A DNA stretch of 64,000 nucleotides from an uncultured Mailhella sp. Its GTDB lineage: Bacteria > Desulfobacterota > Desulfovibrionia > Desulfovibrionales > Desulfovibrionaceae. Under the pieces are notes generated by a model. The model did no database searches, had not been told where the DNA came from, and worked only from the letters and a program-made list of their open reading frames with translations. Below are positions 17,150 through 24,670 of the stretch, piece by piece. Both the position numbers and the translations under genes were made by a program. The stretch is taken from NCBI GenBank assembly GCA_910578585.1, contig CAJTRG010000007.1:1-64000 (forward strand), in the 5' to 3' direction. The stretch's first letter is position 1, and each line of letters opens with the position of its first letter.

Positions 17150-17178
17150 TTGCTGCTGATAAATCAAGCGGATACAGA

Positions 17179-17304
17179 ATGATTATTTTAATTGCAGGAG
17201 CTTCGCACACAGGAAAAACGTTCTTAACGCAAAGGCTTCTGGAAAAATATCAGTATCCCCATATACTCATAACCGACAGTTATCCTGCTGATATTCCATT
17301 ATAA
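17179..17304 (+). pseudogene. Truncated P-loop kinase: first 41 codons only
   Basis: An ATG at 17179 opens a 41-codon frame with a beta strand and Walker A motif (IILIAGASHTGKTFL) followed by a helix and QYPHILITDS, then a stop. This is the N-terminal piece of a small nucleotide-kinase-like ATPase. The rest of the protein (normally well over 100 residues) is absent, and the next gene starts 26 bases later. Deletion of the 3' part is the simplest explanation. Confidence 0.6.
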
Positions 17305-17330
17305 AATTAACTTTTTCAAGAATAAAAACT

Positions 17331-17780
17331 ATGTGGCAAATTAAAGCAGAACATAAGCGCCCTCAAAAACTTATCAAGACACTTGCCGAAATTTGGAAAG
17401 AATCAGTTGCAAGCACACACCATTTTTTAACGCAGGAGGATAAAGAAAAACTCTATCCCCTTGTTTTAGAAGCATTGAAAAATGTTCCGTTTTTGTTGAC
17501 TGCCCACAAGGAAGACAACGAAATCCTTGGCTTTATGGGCATTGAAGGCCATAAAATTGAAATGCTTTTCATTCATCCCAAAGCCCAAAAACAAGGCCTT
17601 GGAAAATGTTTCATTGAGCATGCCATAAATGCCTATCGGGCAGAATTTGTCGACGTCAATGAACAAAATCCCGGTGCCTTTGCCTTTTATCAAAAAATGG
17701 GTTTTGAACAGTTTGACCGCAGTGAATACGACGATTTAGGCAATCACTTCCCGCTGCTGCATTTAAAATTAAAACAATAA
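17331..17780 (+). CDS. GNAT-family N-acetyltransferase (YjaB-like)
   Basis: 149 residues, the normal length for a single GNAT domain. The acetyl-CoA binding turn is KAQKQGLGKCFIEHA, preceded by the beta-4 strand KIEMLFIHP and followed by DVNEQNPGAFAFYQKMGF, typical of the YjaB/PhnO-like group. The substrate cannot be inferred. It is the only intact gene within the decayed stretch from 17150 to 18500. Confidence 0.8.
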   Translation: MWQIKAEHKRPQKLIKTLAEIWKESVASTHHFLTQEDKEKLYPLVLEALKNVPFLLTAHKEDNEILGFMGIEGHKIEMLFIHPKAQKQGLGKCFIEHAINAYRAEFVDVNEQNPGAFAFYQKMGFEQFDRSEYDDLGNHFPLLHLKLKQ

Positions 17781-17782
17781 GC

Positions 17783-18053
17783 TTATTCTGCTTTTAATGG
17801 AATAGTATATTCTTTCAGCTCTTCCATTTTTGGTTCTGTATGCGGATTATTTGCCGTATCAAGATTTTTTTCATGCAAAAGTTTTTCCACTAAATCTGCT
17901 ATTTCCAAATTGTTTAAATCTGCAAAAGCAGCATGGGTATTTCCCTTAATCCCAATTTCCGGCAAGTGAATAACTCTCACATCACCGCCTCGTTTATTGA
18001 GAGCTTCTGCAAATTGTTTTGCACGAATAAAGGATAATCGCCAAATATTTTCA
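17783..18053 (-). pseudogene. 3' end of an alpha/beta hydrolase gene, cut by the mobile element
   Basis: Read on the minus strand, the frame runs from the element boundary (about 18053) through RAKQFAEALNKRGGDVRVIH, LPEIGIKGNTHAAFADLNN and EIADLVEKLLHEKNLD to a stop at 17783. This is the C-terminal part of an alpha/beta hydrolase and contains the His of the catalytic triad (GNTHAAF). The nucleophile half is missing, because the sequence beyond 18054 is the repeat element. The only in-frame start in the ORF, at 17980, is internal to the domain. Confidence 0.65.
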
Positions 18054-18332
18054 TTAGAGCATTTCCGAAAATAATTACAAATAATTTTAATAATAAAGCT
18101 TAAAAAGTTTTGTAAAGGGGTGCAGGGGAAGAAACTTTTTCAGCCACCGAAGGCGACGAAGTCGTTTGCGTTTGCGAAGAATGAGCAATTACGCAAATGG
18201 ACAGCAGAGATGCCGCCGAAGGCGACGAAGTCGTTTCTCTTATGTCGAGTTTACGAGACTTAGAGAAATGGACAGCAGAGATAAAGTTTTTCCCCTGCAA
18301 GAAATTCGTAAGATTTACCGGAAATGCTCTAA
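18054..18332. mobile_element. Non-autonomous MITE-like element, 279 bp, with 14-bp terminal inverted repeats
   Basis: TTAGAGCATTTCCG (18054-18067) and its exact complement CGGAAATGCTCTAA (18319-18332) bound the element. The ends carry TA/TTA, compatible with a Tc1/mariner-IS630-type target preference, and no transposase is encoded. The inner 195 bp (18101-18295) recur at 56104-56298 with one mismatch. Inside, GGGGAAGAAACTTT (18125-18138) and AAAGTTTTTCCCC (18283-18295) form an outer stem enclosing two adjacent modules (18143-18211 and 18212-18282). The modules share the same flanks (GCCnCCGAAGGCGACGAAGT and AAATGGACAGCAGAGAT) but have different arms: TTTGCGT/ACGCAAA in one and TTTCTCT/AGAGAAA in the other. 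The element separates two hydrolase fragments. ORFs across it are spurious. Confidence 0.75.
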
Positions 18333-18423
18333 CGCAAACCATGTGGATTTATACGACCAAATGAATAAAATATTTTTTGACAAAATAGAAGCTTTTTTCA
18401 AGCAAAACCTCGTTCAAAAATAA
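18333..18423 (+). pseudogene. 3' end of a second alpha/beta hydrolase gene
   Basis: Directly after the right terminal repeat, the plus strand reads NHVDLYDQMNKIFFDKIEAF to a stop at 18421-18423. This resembles the last ~30 residues of dienelactone-hydrolase-like alpha/beta hydrolases, where the catalytic His precedes VDLYD. Nothing upstream belongs to it, because the element occupies that position. The family call rests on a short match. Confidence 0.45.
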
Positions 18424-18450
18424 AGCCTCCGCCTGGAGAACTGCATTTAA

Positions 18451-18499
18451 TGAACTGCCCCCATTTATTGGTTTTATCCAATTTTTGGGAAGCAGTTCA
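18451..18499. repeat. 49-bp inverted repeat resembling joined IS3-family ends
   Basis: TGAACTGC (18451-18458) and GCAGTTCA (18492-18499) are perfect inverted ends. Inside them CCCCCATTTATTGG faces CCAATTTTTGGG. The start TGAACTGCCCCC recalls ends of IS3/IS150-type insertion sequences, and the core CCCCATTTATTGG is shared with the stem at 294-330. It may be an IS remnant with the transposase deleted. Confidence 0.4.
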
Positions 18500-18521
18500 C
18501 GTATTAGACATTTTTGGGCAC

Positions 18522-18547
18522 AAAAAAAGGAGCATTACGCTCCTTTT
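18522..18547 (-). terminator. Terminator of the long minus-strand envelope operon
   Basis: On the minus strand AAAAGGAGC pairs with GCTCCTTTT, followed by a T run. It lies two bases past the stop of the hydrogenase protease gene, the last gene of the operon that starts near 26180. Confidence 0.85.
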
Positions 18548-18548
18548 C

Positions 18549-19028
18549 TTATTTTTTGGTATATTGAACACCGTGTTTGGTTAGTTCTTTCAGAACTTCT
18601 TCAATCAGCTTTGGCATTGCTTCCTGTATTTTGGGGCTGAGCTCTAAATCAAGGGAAGTAAAATCCTCCGGTTCAACGCCAATTACCACGCAGTCCGGTC
18701 TATGCCCAATCAAATCACAATAAATCAGCGTATCCACTAAATCTGTCTGGTGCAGGGAATCAGAAAAACTCATGCTTTTGCGTAAATCATCGCCCACCAG
18801 ACGGTACAAAGTACCCGGTTCATGCCCGCCTTTTACTGCATCGATAATAATGGTCAAATCAGAGCTGATAAGGCTGTCCATAAGCCCCATGCCCAGCGTG
18901 CCCCCGTCAAGAAGCCGTACATTTTCAGGAAAACTGTAGTCTGCCTGCATTTTGAGCACTGTCTTTACCCCGATGGCTTCATCGCGGTAAAGGACATTGC
19001 CAACGCCCATTACCAAGATGTTCATCAT
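18549..19028 (-). CDS. [NiFe]-hydrogenase maturation protease (HyaD/HybD family)
   Basis: 159 residues, the usual length. The enzyme clips the C-terminus of the hydrogenase large subunit after nickel insertion. The three nickel-sensing residues are in place: Glu in GVGNVLYRDEAIGV, Asp in IIIDAVKGGHEPGTL, and His in SLHQTDLVDTL. Two adjacent ATG codons are available, and the first overlaps the cheV stop as ATGATGA, so translation is coupled to cheV. No hydrogenase structural gene lies in this window, so its substrate is encoded elsewhere. Confidence 0.88.
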   Translation of the reverse strand: MMNILVMGVGNVLYRDEAIGVKTVLKMQADYSFPENVRLLDGGTLGMGLMDSLISSDLTIIIDAVKGGHEPGTLYRLVGDDLRKSMSFSDSLHQTDLVDTLIYCDLIGHRPDCVVIGVEPEDFTSLDLELSPKIQEAMPKLIEEVLKELTKHGVQYTKK

Positions 19029-20068
19029 AAGGATTTTGATTCTTCTGGTTTCTTTTCTGGAACATAACCTGCCGCATATTGCTGGATGAGTTCATGCGCA
19101 CGCTGTGCCAGCTGGGTTACGCCAGGTTTGGAGATTTGTTCGTCCGCACCAACAGATTCACCCTTATGGCGGAGTTTATCAGTAATAAGAGAAGAGAAGA
19201 GAATAACAGGAATTTTCTTCATGTATGGGTCTTCTTTTACTGTCTTACACAGGGTGTGACCATCCATTTTTGGCATTTCAATATCAGAAATAAGCACTTG
19301 TACATAATCGCTGATATCTTTGCTTTCTTCAATTGCTTTTGAACGAAGTGAGCAAAGTTCATCCCAGGCTTCCTGACCATTGGTGAAATCGCGTACATCA
19401 AAGTTTGCTTCCTGAAGCAGAGATTTGAGCATATTACGGATAAGTGAGGAGTCGTCACAAACAATGGCACGGTATTTTTGATTTTGTTTCCAGTCAATGG
19501 CAGCATCAAGACGAAGTCCAAGGGTTGGGTTCAATTCGGTTACGATCTTTTCAAGGTCAAGAATGAAAACAATTCTGTCTTCAAGGCGAACAACACCAGT
19601 GATACAGCCTTTTGAGAAGAAAGACATATAGGAGTTTGGTGCCTCAACATCTTCCCAGCTGATACGGTGAATACGGTTGACGCCGGATACTTTGAAGGCT
19701 GTTGTCACGTTGTTGAATTCTGTAACAACAACTTTAGGCGGATTAATATTATCCAAACTCTGTTTTTCAAGCCAAATATTCAAATCCACCAAAGGAATAA
19801 TTTTTGAACGCAAATTGAATGCACCTAAAACAGAATCATTTTGCAGTTCAGGCAAAGGAGTAACATGAGGCAATTGAATAATTTCCAGAACTTTCGCAAC
19901 GTTTACTCCATAATAGCCCCGATAAATCGGGTCTTTGCCCTCTTCCTGAATTAATTTCAATGCACTTGATGTGCCTGAATCAAATTCTGTCACAGGTTCA
20001 TCAATATAAAATTCTACAATCTCAAGCTCGTTTGTACCTGCTTCCAACAAAATTTTAGTTTGAGACAT
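19025..20068 (-). CDS. cheV: Chemotaxis scaffold CheV (CheW domain plus receiver)
   Basis: 347 residues. Residues ~1-190 form a CheW-like adaptor domain (GVNVAKVLEIIQLPHVTPLP, NLRSKIIPLVDLNIWL) that links chemoreceptors to CheA. Residues ~205-335 are a receiver with phospho-Asp in LISDIEMPKMDG, the acidic pair in IVCDDSSLIR and the Lys in EQISKPGV. All catalytic residues are present, so it should be phosphorylated, unlike the degenerate receiver at 664-4647. It lies 27 bases after ispH and overlaps the hydrogenase protease gene, an unusual operon setting for a chemotaxis gene. Confidence 0.9.
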   Translation of the reverse strand: MSQTKILLEAGTNELEIVEFYIDEPVTEFDSGTSSALKLIQEEGKDPIYRGYYGVNVAKVLEIIQLPHVTPLPELQNDSVLGAFNLRSKIIPLVDLNIWLEKQSLDNINPPKVVVTEFNNVTTAFKVSGVNRIHRISWEDVEAPNSYMSFFSKGCITGVVRLEDRIVFILDLEKIVTELNPTLGLRLDAAIDWKQNQKYRAIVCDDSSLIRNMLKSLLQEANFDVRDFTNGQEAWDELCSLRSKAIEESKDISDYVQVLISDIEMPKMDGHTLCKTVKEDPYMKKIPVILFSSLITDKLRHKGESVGADEQISKPGVTQLAQRAHELIQQYAAGYVPEKKPEESKSL

Positions 20069-20095
20069 ATAATCCTCCTCAACACATTACCAATT

Positions 20096-21019
20096 TTACC
20101 AAGACGTTAATAACTTTTCTGCTTCGTCAACTAAACGTTTTGGGGTTGACGCTCCTGCAGTAAGACCAACTTTTTTAAATGATTTAAAAAATTCTCTTTC
20201 TAACTCATCGGCACTTTCTACAAGAACTGTAGGGATATTTTTAGAAAAAACTAATTCTGCTAATCTTTTTGTGTTTCCGCTTTCCTTTCCGCCTACAACT
20301 ACCATGACTTCCACGGTTTCTGCAATGGCTGCGGCTTCATCCTGACGAAGCTTTGTGGCATCACAAATTGTTTCCAAAATAATTGGCTTTATGGAAAGTG
20401 AAGCACATAATTCTTTTTTGATGCTTTCAAAAACAGCTCTGTCCTGTGTTGTCTGGGCGGCAAGAACCACTTGTTCCTGTGCTTTATTTTTTGCATGAGA
20501 AATAAGTTTTTCAGGATCTGGAGAAATAATATATTTACCCTTGGCATAGGAAACCAGCCCGTCCACTTCCGGATGATTGGCATCACCAAAAAGGAGGAGC
20601 GTGCGCGTTTCGTTTTCCCCTTGTGTAGCCTCTCTAATGGCATTCTGAGCCTCTTTCACGCGGGGACAAGTGGCGTCCATCAAACAAATATGAGGCAAAT
20701 TACGCAAAAAACTTTCTGTACTGCTGGGTATGCCATGGGCGCGGATCAATAAATTTAATTGCAGCTGCCCTTCTTTTTTCTTCTCCTCGTCAATAGTTTC
20801 GGAAAAGACATAAAAAGGTTCCAAGGCTTCTTTTACCGCCTGCACGGAACCAAAACAGCGTACCCCTTTTTGAGCATATTCTTCCAGCACAAAAGGATTA
20901 TGGATGATCGGGCCAAAAGTGCCCACATGTCCGCCTTTTTCTACCAACATATCAAGTTTTTTGAGGGCTAGAGCAACCCCCATGCAAAAACCAGCTCGCT
21001 CTGAACGGATAACTTCCAT
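20096..21019 (-). CDS. ispH: 4-hydroxy-3-methylbut-2-enyl diphosphate reductase (IspH)
   Basis: 307 residues. It catalyses the last step of the MEP isoprenoid pathway, reducing HMBPP to IPP and DMAPP with a [4Fe-4S] cluster. The three cluster cysteines lie in RAGFCMGV, MDATCPRV and TICDATKL. Substrate-binding histidines and acid are in GPIIHNP, IRAHGIPS and NHPEVDG. The ATG directly follows the murJ stop (TAAATG), so the two are coupled. Undecaprenyl phosphate, the carrier MurJ's substrate is built on, depends on this pathway, which gives the pairing some logic. Confidence 0.95.
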   Translation of the reverse strand: MEVIRSERAGFCMGVALALKKLDMLVEKGGHVGTFGPIIHNPFVLEEYAQKGVRCFGSVQAVKEALEPFYVFSETIDEEKKKEGQLQLNLLIRAHGIPSSTESFLRNLPHICLMDATCPRVKEAQNAIREATQGENETRTLLLFGDANHPEVDGLVSYAKGKYIISPDPEKLISHAKNKAQEQVVLAAQTTQDRAVFESIKKELCASLSIKPIILETICDATKLRQDEAAAIAETVEVMVVVGGKESGNTKRLAELVFSKNIPTVLVESADELEREFFKSFKKVGLTAGASTPKRLVDEAEKLLTSW

Positions 21020-22606
21020 TTATACCTGCCTTTTTAATCGCCGTAAAAAAGGAGAAAGTAATAAGGTTATATTTTCTGGCAAAAAGAGCTTTGCCGCCAG
21101 CAAATAACTCACTGAAAAGACTGCGCCGCCAAGGCAAATTTCTAAGCCCTGCACCCATAATAACGGCATTTTTCCCTGCAAATATACCTCTGTATAAAAG
21201 CACATCGCAAGGCATAACAAAAATGGGATACAATTACATAACACATTTTTGAATAAAAGACAAAGTATTCCTTGGTAGGCTTTTTGAAAATATTTTCGTC
21301 CCACAAAACAAAGCACCAAGGCATACAGAACAATGGAAAAACTGGTCAAAAACGCAACCACCATACCCCCAAAGCGAGGTGAACAATAAATATACAACGG
21401 CACAATGGCAAGCGTTACAATAGTTCCAACTACCGCCGGCGTTATGGTATTTTCCATGGCATAAAAGGAACGGCCTAAAATTTGCTGAATGCACCAGAAC
21501 GGCACAGCCAAAAGCATGATCCGCAAATAAGGCGCTGCAGAAAAAGTTTCCTGAATGCCAAATTGCCCGCCTTCAAAAATAAAACCAAGAGTCGGCTTTG
21601 CCACGGCAACCATATAAAGCGTTATGGGCAAAACAATCACTAATGTATTTTTGAGTGCTTTCTGCAAGGTTTCGCAAAAATGCTCCATATCATTTTTGGC
21701 AAATAAACTGGCTAAGAAGGGGAATGAAGCAACCCCGGCTGCCTGAGCAACCACGCCCACAGGCACCATCATAATCCGCCTTGCATAGCTCAGCAGACTG
21801 ACTTCGCCCGTTCCTGCCATACTTCCAAAAATACGGATAAATTGCTCATCCAGAACCACAATGGACTGGCCTATCATAAGCGGAAGGGCAAGACACAGAA
21901 AACGCTTCAAATAGGCATGCTTCCATTGCAGGCAAATCTGTATGCCGCCGGCTCTTGCTGCCATAAAGGGCAAATACAAAGATCCTAAAAATGCCCCTAA
22001 AAGCACACCCCAGCAAAATCCTTCCATGCCCTCGGATATGCCCAAATACGGAAAAGATATCCCGCAAAGCAAAATCATACCATTATATATTAAAGGAACA
22101 AGAGCCGGAATGGTAAATTGTTTACGGATATACAAAAGCGCGGTAAAGCACGCTCCGGGCAAAAAGCAAATTTGCGCGGGTAAAATGATCCGCAGAAAAT
22201 CTGTCAACCGCAAAAGCTGATTGGTGTCAAAGCCCGGCGCAAGATACGGAACAATGCAGGGCGCAAAAATCCATAAAACAAGCGACAACAGAACAACAAT
22301 ACTGGTTGCCCAGCAAAAGACAGTGCTGAAAAATTTCCACGCATCATCCATATCTTTTTCCATGAGTTTGGATAAAAGAGGAATAAGCGTAATGGAAACA
22401 TAACCGCCAGCCAGCAAATAATTCAAAAAATCGGGCAAAATAAAGGCAGCAAAATAAAGGTCTGTTTCGCCGCTTGCTCCAAATTGCCAGGAAATAACCT
22501 TATCCCGAAAAAGCCCCATAAAGCGTGAGATAAGAACACTGAAACCCATAACCAGGGCAGCTATTCCCATTTGCTGTTTGGCATTTATTTTCGCAAAAAA
22601 AGACAT
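21020..22606 (-). CDS. murJ: Lipid II flippase MurJ (MVF family)
   Basis: 528 residues, mostly hydrophobic, with about 14 predicted membrane helices. The start FFAKINAKQQMGIAALVMGF and SRFMGLFRDKVISWQFGASG are typical of MurJ, with the conserved Arg/Lys-rich first loops that face the lipid II cavity. It moves lipid-linked peptidoglycan precursor across the inner membrane. Its ATG overlaps the rdgB stop by one base (TAATG), and its stop abuts ispH. Confidence 0.92.
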   Translation of the reverse strand: MSFFAKINAKQQMGIAALVMGFSVLISRFMGLFRDKVISWQFGASGETDLYFAAFILPDFLNYLLAGGYVSITLIPLLSKLMEKDMDDAWKFFSTVFCWATSIVVLLSLVLWIFAPCIVPYLAPGFDTNQLLRLTDFLRIILPAQICFLPGACFTALLYIRKQFTIPALVPLIYNGMILLCGISFPYLGISEGMEGFCWGVLLGAFLGSLYLPFMAARAGGIQICLQWKHAYLKRFLCLALPLMIGQSIVVLDEQFIRIFGSMAGTGEVSLLSYARRIMMVPVGVVAQAAGVASFPFLASLFAKNDMEHFCETLQKALKNTLVIVLPITLYMVAVAKPTLGFIFEGGQFGIQETFSAAPYLRIMLLAVPFWCIQQILGRSFYAMENTITPAVVGTIVTLAIVPLYIYCSPRFGGMVVAFLTSFSIVLYALVLCFVGRKYFQKAYQGILCLLFKNVLCNCIPFLLCLAMCFYTEVYLQGKMPLLWVQGLEICLGGAVFSVSYLLAAKLFLPENITLLLSPFLRRLKRQV

Positions 22607-23214
22607 TATTTTTCCAAAGATCTGAACGCTTCAATCACAGCCTGCAAAGCTTTTGCGCGGTGAGAGCGTCCCATTTTCACGCTTTTTTCCATTTGCGCGC
22701 CGGTGAGCTGTAATTCTTCATCCAGAAAAAGCGGATCATAGCCAAAGCCATTTGTACCGCGTGCTTCAAAAAGGAGTCTGCCTTCCCATGTTTTGTGGGC
22801 AATAATTTCTTTGCCGTCAGGAAAAACCACTGCCATGGCACAATGGAAAGCGCATTGCCGTTTTTCCATGGGAACATCACGCATAAGATGAAGCAATTTG
22901 CGGTTATTTGCCTGATCCTTGGTTTCGCCGGGCAGCAAAACATAATCATTGGCATAACGGGCAGAAAAAATCCCCGGATTTCCGTCTAAATAATCCACGC
23001 AAATCCCGCTGTCGTCTGCAATGGCAATGCAATTTAAATCCCTGCTCACAAAACGTGCCTTAATCAGTGCATTTTCTTCAAAGCTGGCACCGTTTTCTTC
23101 AATTTCTGGATAATCAGCCGGCAGTATTTCCACACTAAAACCCAGTTCTTGCAAAGGCTCTTCCAGCTCTGCCAATTTTCCCTTATTTTTTGTTGCAATA
23201 ATTACTTTTTTCAT
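22606..23214 (-). CDS. rdgB: RdgB/HAM1 family non-canonical purine NTP pyrophosphatase
   Basis: 202 residues, family-typical. It hydrolyses ITP, dITP and XTP to keep them out of nucleic acids. Signature elements are IIATKNKGKLAEL at the N-terminus, IADDSGICVDYLDGNPGIFS with the metal-binding acidic residues, and the late GFGYDPLF and SHRAKAL motifs that contact the base. The ATG overlaps the trkA stop (ATGA), and its own stop overlaps the murJ start. Confidence 0.93.
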   Translation of the reverse strand: MKKVIIATKNKGKLAELEEPLQELGFSVEILPADYPEIEENGASFEENALIKARFVSRDLNCIAIADDSGICVDYLDGNPGIFSARYANDYVLLPGETKDQANNRKLLHLMRDVPMEKRQCAFHCAMAVVFPDGKEIIAHKTWEGRLLFEARGTNGFGYDPLFLDEELQLTGAQMEKSVKMGRSHRAKALQAVIEAFRSLEK

Positions 23215-24641
23215 CGCGGTAAAATTCTATTCTCGTTTGTTTGATTGGTTGTTCTTTCGCCCACAAGTTCATCAAGCTGGCGCATGGCCTCTTGTTCACC
23301 CAGGAAAATAATGTGGTCACCCACGCCAAAAACCGTTTGCCCGTGCGGAATAAAGACTTTATTTTCACGCATATAGGCAAGCATAATCACTTTCTTGGGA
23401 AGAGAAAGCTGCATAAGAGGCTTGCCAAGAAGCCGGGAAGTTTCCGTAAGGCACACTTCCATAACTTCGGCAGCATCAGAAGCCACAGAAGCAAAAGCCA
23501 CCACATTGCCCTGACGAATATAGCTCAAAAAGCCATTTACCGCAGCAACGCGAGTGCTCACACTATGGTCAATGCCAATTTGCTTCACAATGGGCAAATA
23601 TTCAGATTTATTGACACGGGCAACAGAGTCTCTGGCACCCATGCTTTTTGCCAAAAGGCAGGCCAAAATATTGTCTTCTTCATCAGCGGTAACAGCCACA
23701 ATAACGTCCATTTTTCCGACATTTTCTTCTTTTAAAAGGGTTGTTTCCGTGCCGTCACCATTCAAAATAAGCGTACTGTCAAGTAGTGTGGCAAGCTCTT
23801 CACAGCGGGCAGCATCTTTTTCAATAATTTTAACGTCAAGACCCTTGTCTTCAAAAAGTTTCGCCAGCAAATAACCAATTTTTCCGCCGCCCACAATACA
23901 CACAGAATGGAAAAATGCTCTTGTCTTCTTCAAAGCGCGCAAAAGTTCCCTTTGCGCAATATCCACATAGGCAAAATACACAAGATCATTTTCCTGCAAA
24001 ACGACCTGTCCGTTAGGCACAACCAGTTTTTCATTGCGGATAATGGCTGCCACCATGATATTTTCACTTTTGATAAAATCCCTGAACTCAAAAAGCCGTT
24101 TGCCCACAAGTTCAGTTCCTTTAATATTATAGGCAACCATACGCAAATGCCCGCCTGCAAACTCGGCATAATCTTGTGAACCGGGAAGCGATAAGAGACG
24201 GTTGATACTGCGTACAACTTCGCTTTCAGGGTGAACCATGAGCTGAATATTTAAGCCCGTTCCGCCTAAGACATTGGGATATTGTTCATATTCCTTGTTG
24301 CTGATACGCGCAAGCTTAACCGCCTTTGGCGCAAGAGCATTGGCAAAGAGACAGGCAACAAGATTGACTTCATCATCATTGGTTACGGCAATAACATAGT
24401 GGGAGGATTCAACACCCGCCAGAGTCAGCGTTTTAGGAGATGAACCAGAACCTAAAATGGTCTGCACATCCACAAATTGCGTTATCCGATCAAGACGGCT
24501 CTTATCCTTATCAATAACAACAACGTTTTTCCCCTCCTGAGTCAAGCGTTTTGCAAGGAGCAAGCCCACTTCACCTGCCCCCAGAATCACAACATTTTCT
24601 TTTTCATTGATAAAAATATTTTGAATTTTCTTTAAAAACAT
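23211..24641 (-). CDS. trkA: Trk potassium uptake regulator TrkA
   Basis: 476 residues from the ATG at 24641 (TTGGA just upstream; an in-frame TTG lies three codons earlier). It has two tandem RCK units, each with a Rossmann NAD-binding fold (VVILGAGEVGLLLAKRL and VCIVGGGKIGYLLAKLF) followed by a TrkA-C domain. This is the gating ring of the Trk/Ktr potassium channel in the cytoplasm. The membrane subunit TrkH is not in this window. It lies 29 bases after kdtA and overlaps rdgB by four bases. Confidence 0.92.
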   Translation of the reverse strand: MFLKKIQNIFINEKENVVILGAGEVGLLLAKRLTQEGKNVVVIDKDKSRLDRITQFVDVQTILGSGSSPKTLTLAGVESSHYVIAVTNDDEVNLVACLFANALAPKAVKLARISNKEYEQYPNVLGGTGLNIQLMVHPESEVVRSINRLLSLPGSQDYAEFAGGHLRMVAYNIKGTELVGKRLFEFRDFIKSENIMVAAIIRNEKLVVPNGQVVLQENDLVYFAYVDIAQRELLRALKKTRAFFHSVCIVGGGKIGYLLAKLFEDKGLDVKIIEKDAARCEELATLLDSTLILNGDGTETTLLKEENVGKMDVIVAVTADEEDNILACLLAKSMGARDSVARVNKSEYLPIVKQIGIDHSVSTRVAAVNGFLSYIRQGNVVAFASVASDAAEVMEVCLTETSRLLGKPLMQLSLPKKVIMLAYMRENKVFIPHGQTVFGVGDHIIFLGEQEAMRQLDELVGERTTNQTNENRILPR

Positions 24642-24670
24642 ATTTTCCAACCAAATATATGTGCAACGTA

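Noticed and set aside
18054..18332. CRISPR-like array (two direct repeats with different centres)
   Set aside because: Only two units, the centres are self-complementary rather than spacer-like, and no cas gene is present.
18054..18332. Retron msr/msd-type RNA
   Set aside because: Paired stem-loops invite the idea, but no reverse transcriptase is encoded anywhere nearby.
18100..18423. ORFs on both strands through the repeat element
   Set aside because: They follow the repeat sequence, recur in the second copy, and have no ribosome-binding site; only the last 30 codons after 18332 look like real (truncated) coding sequence.
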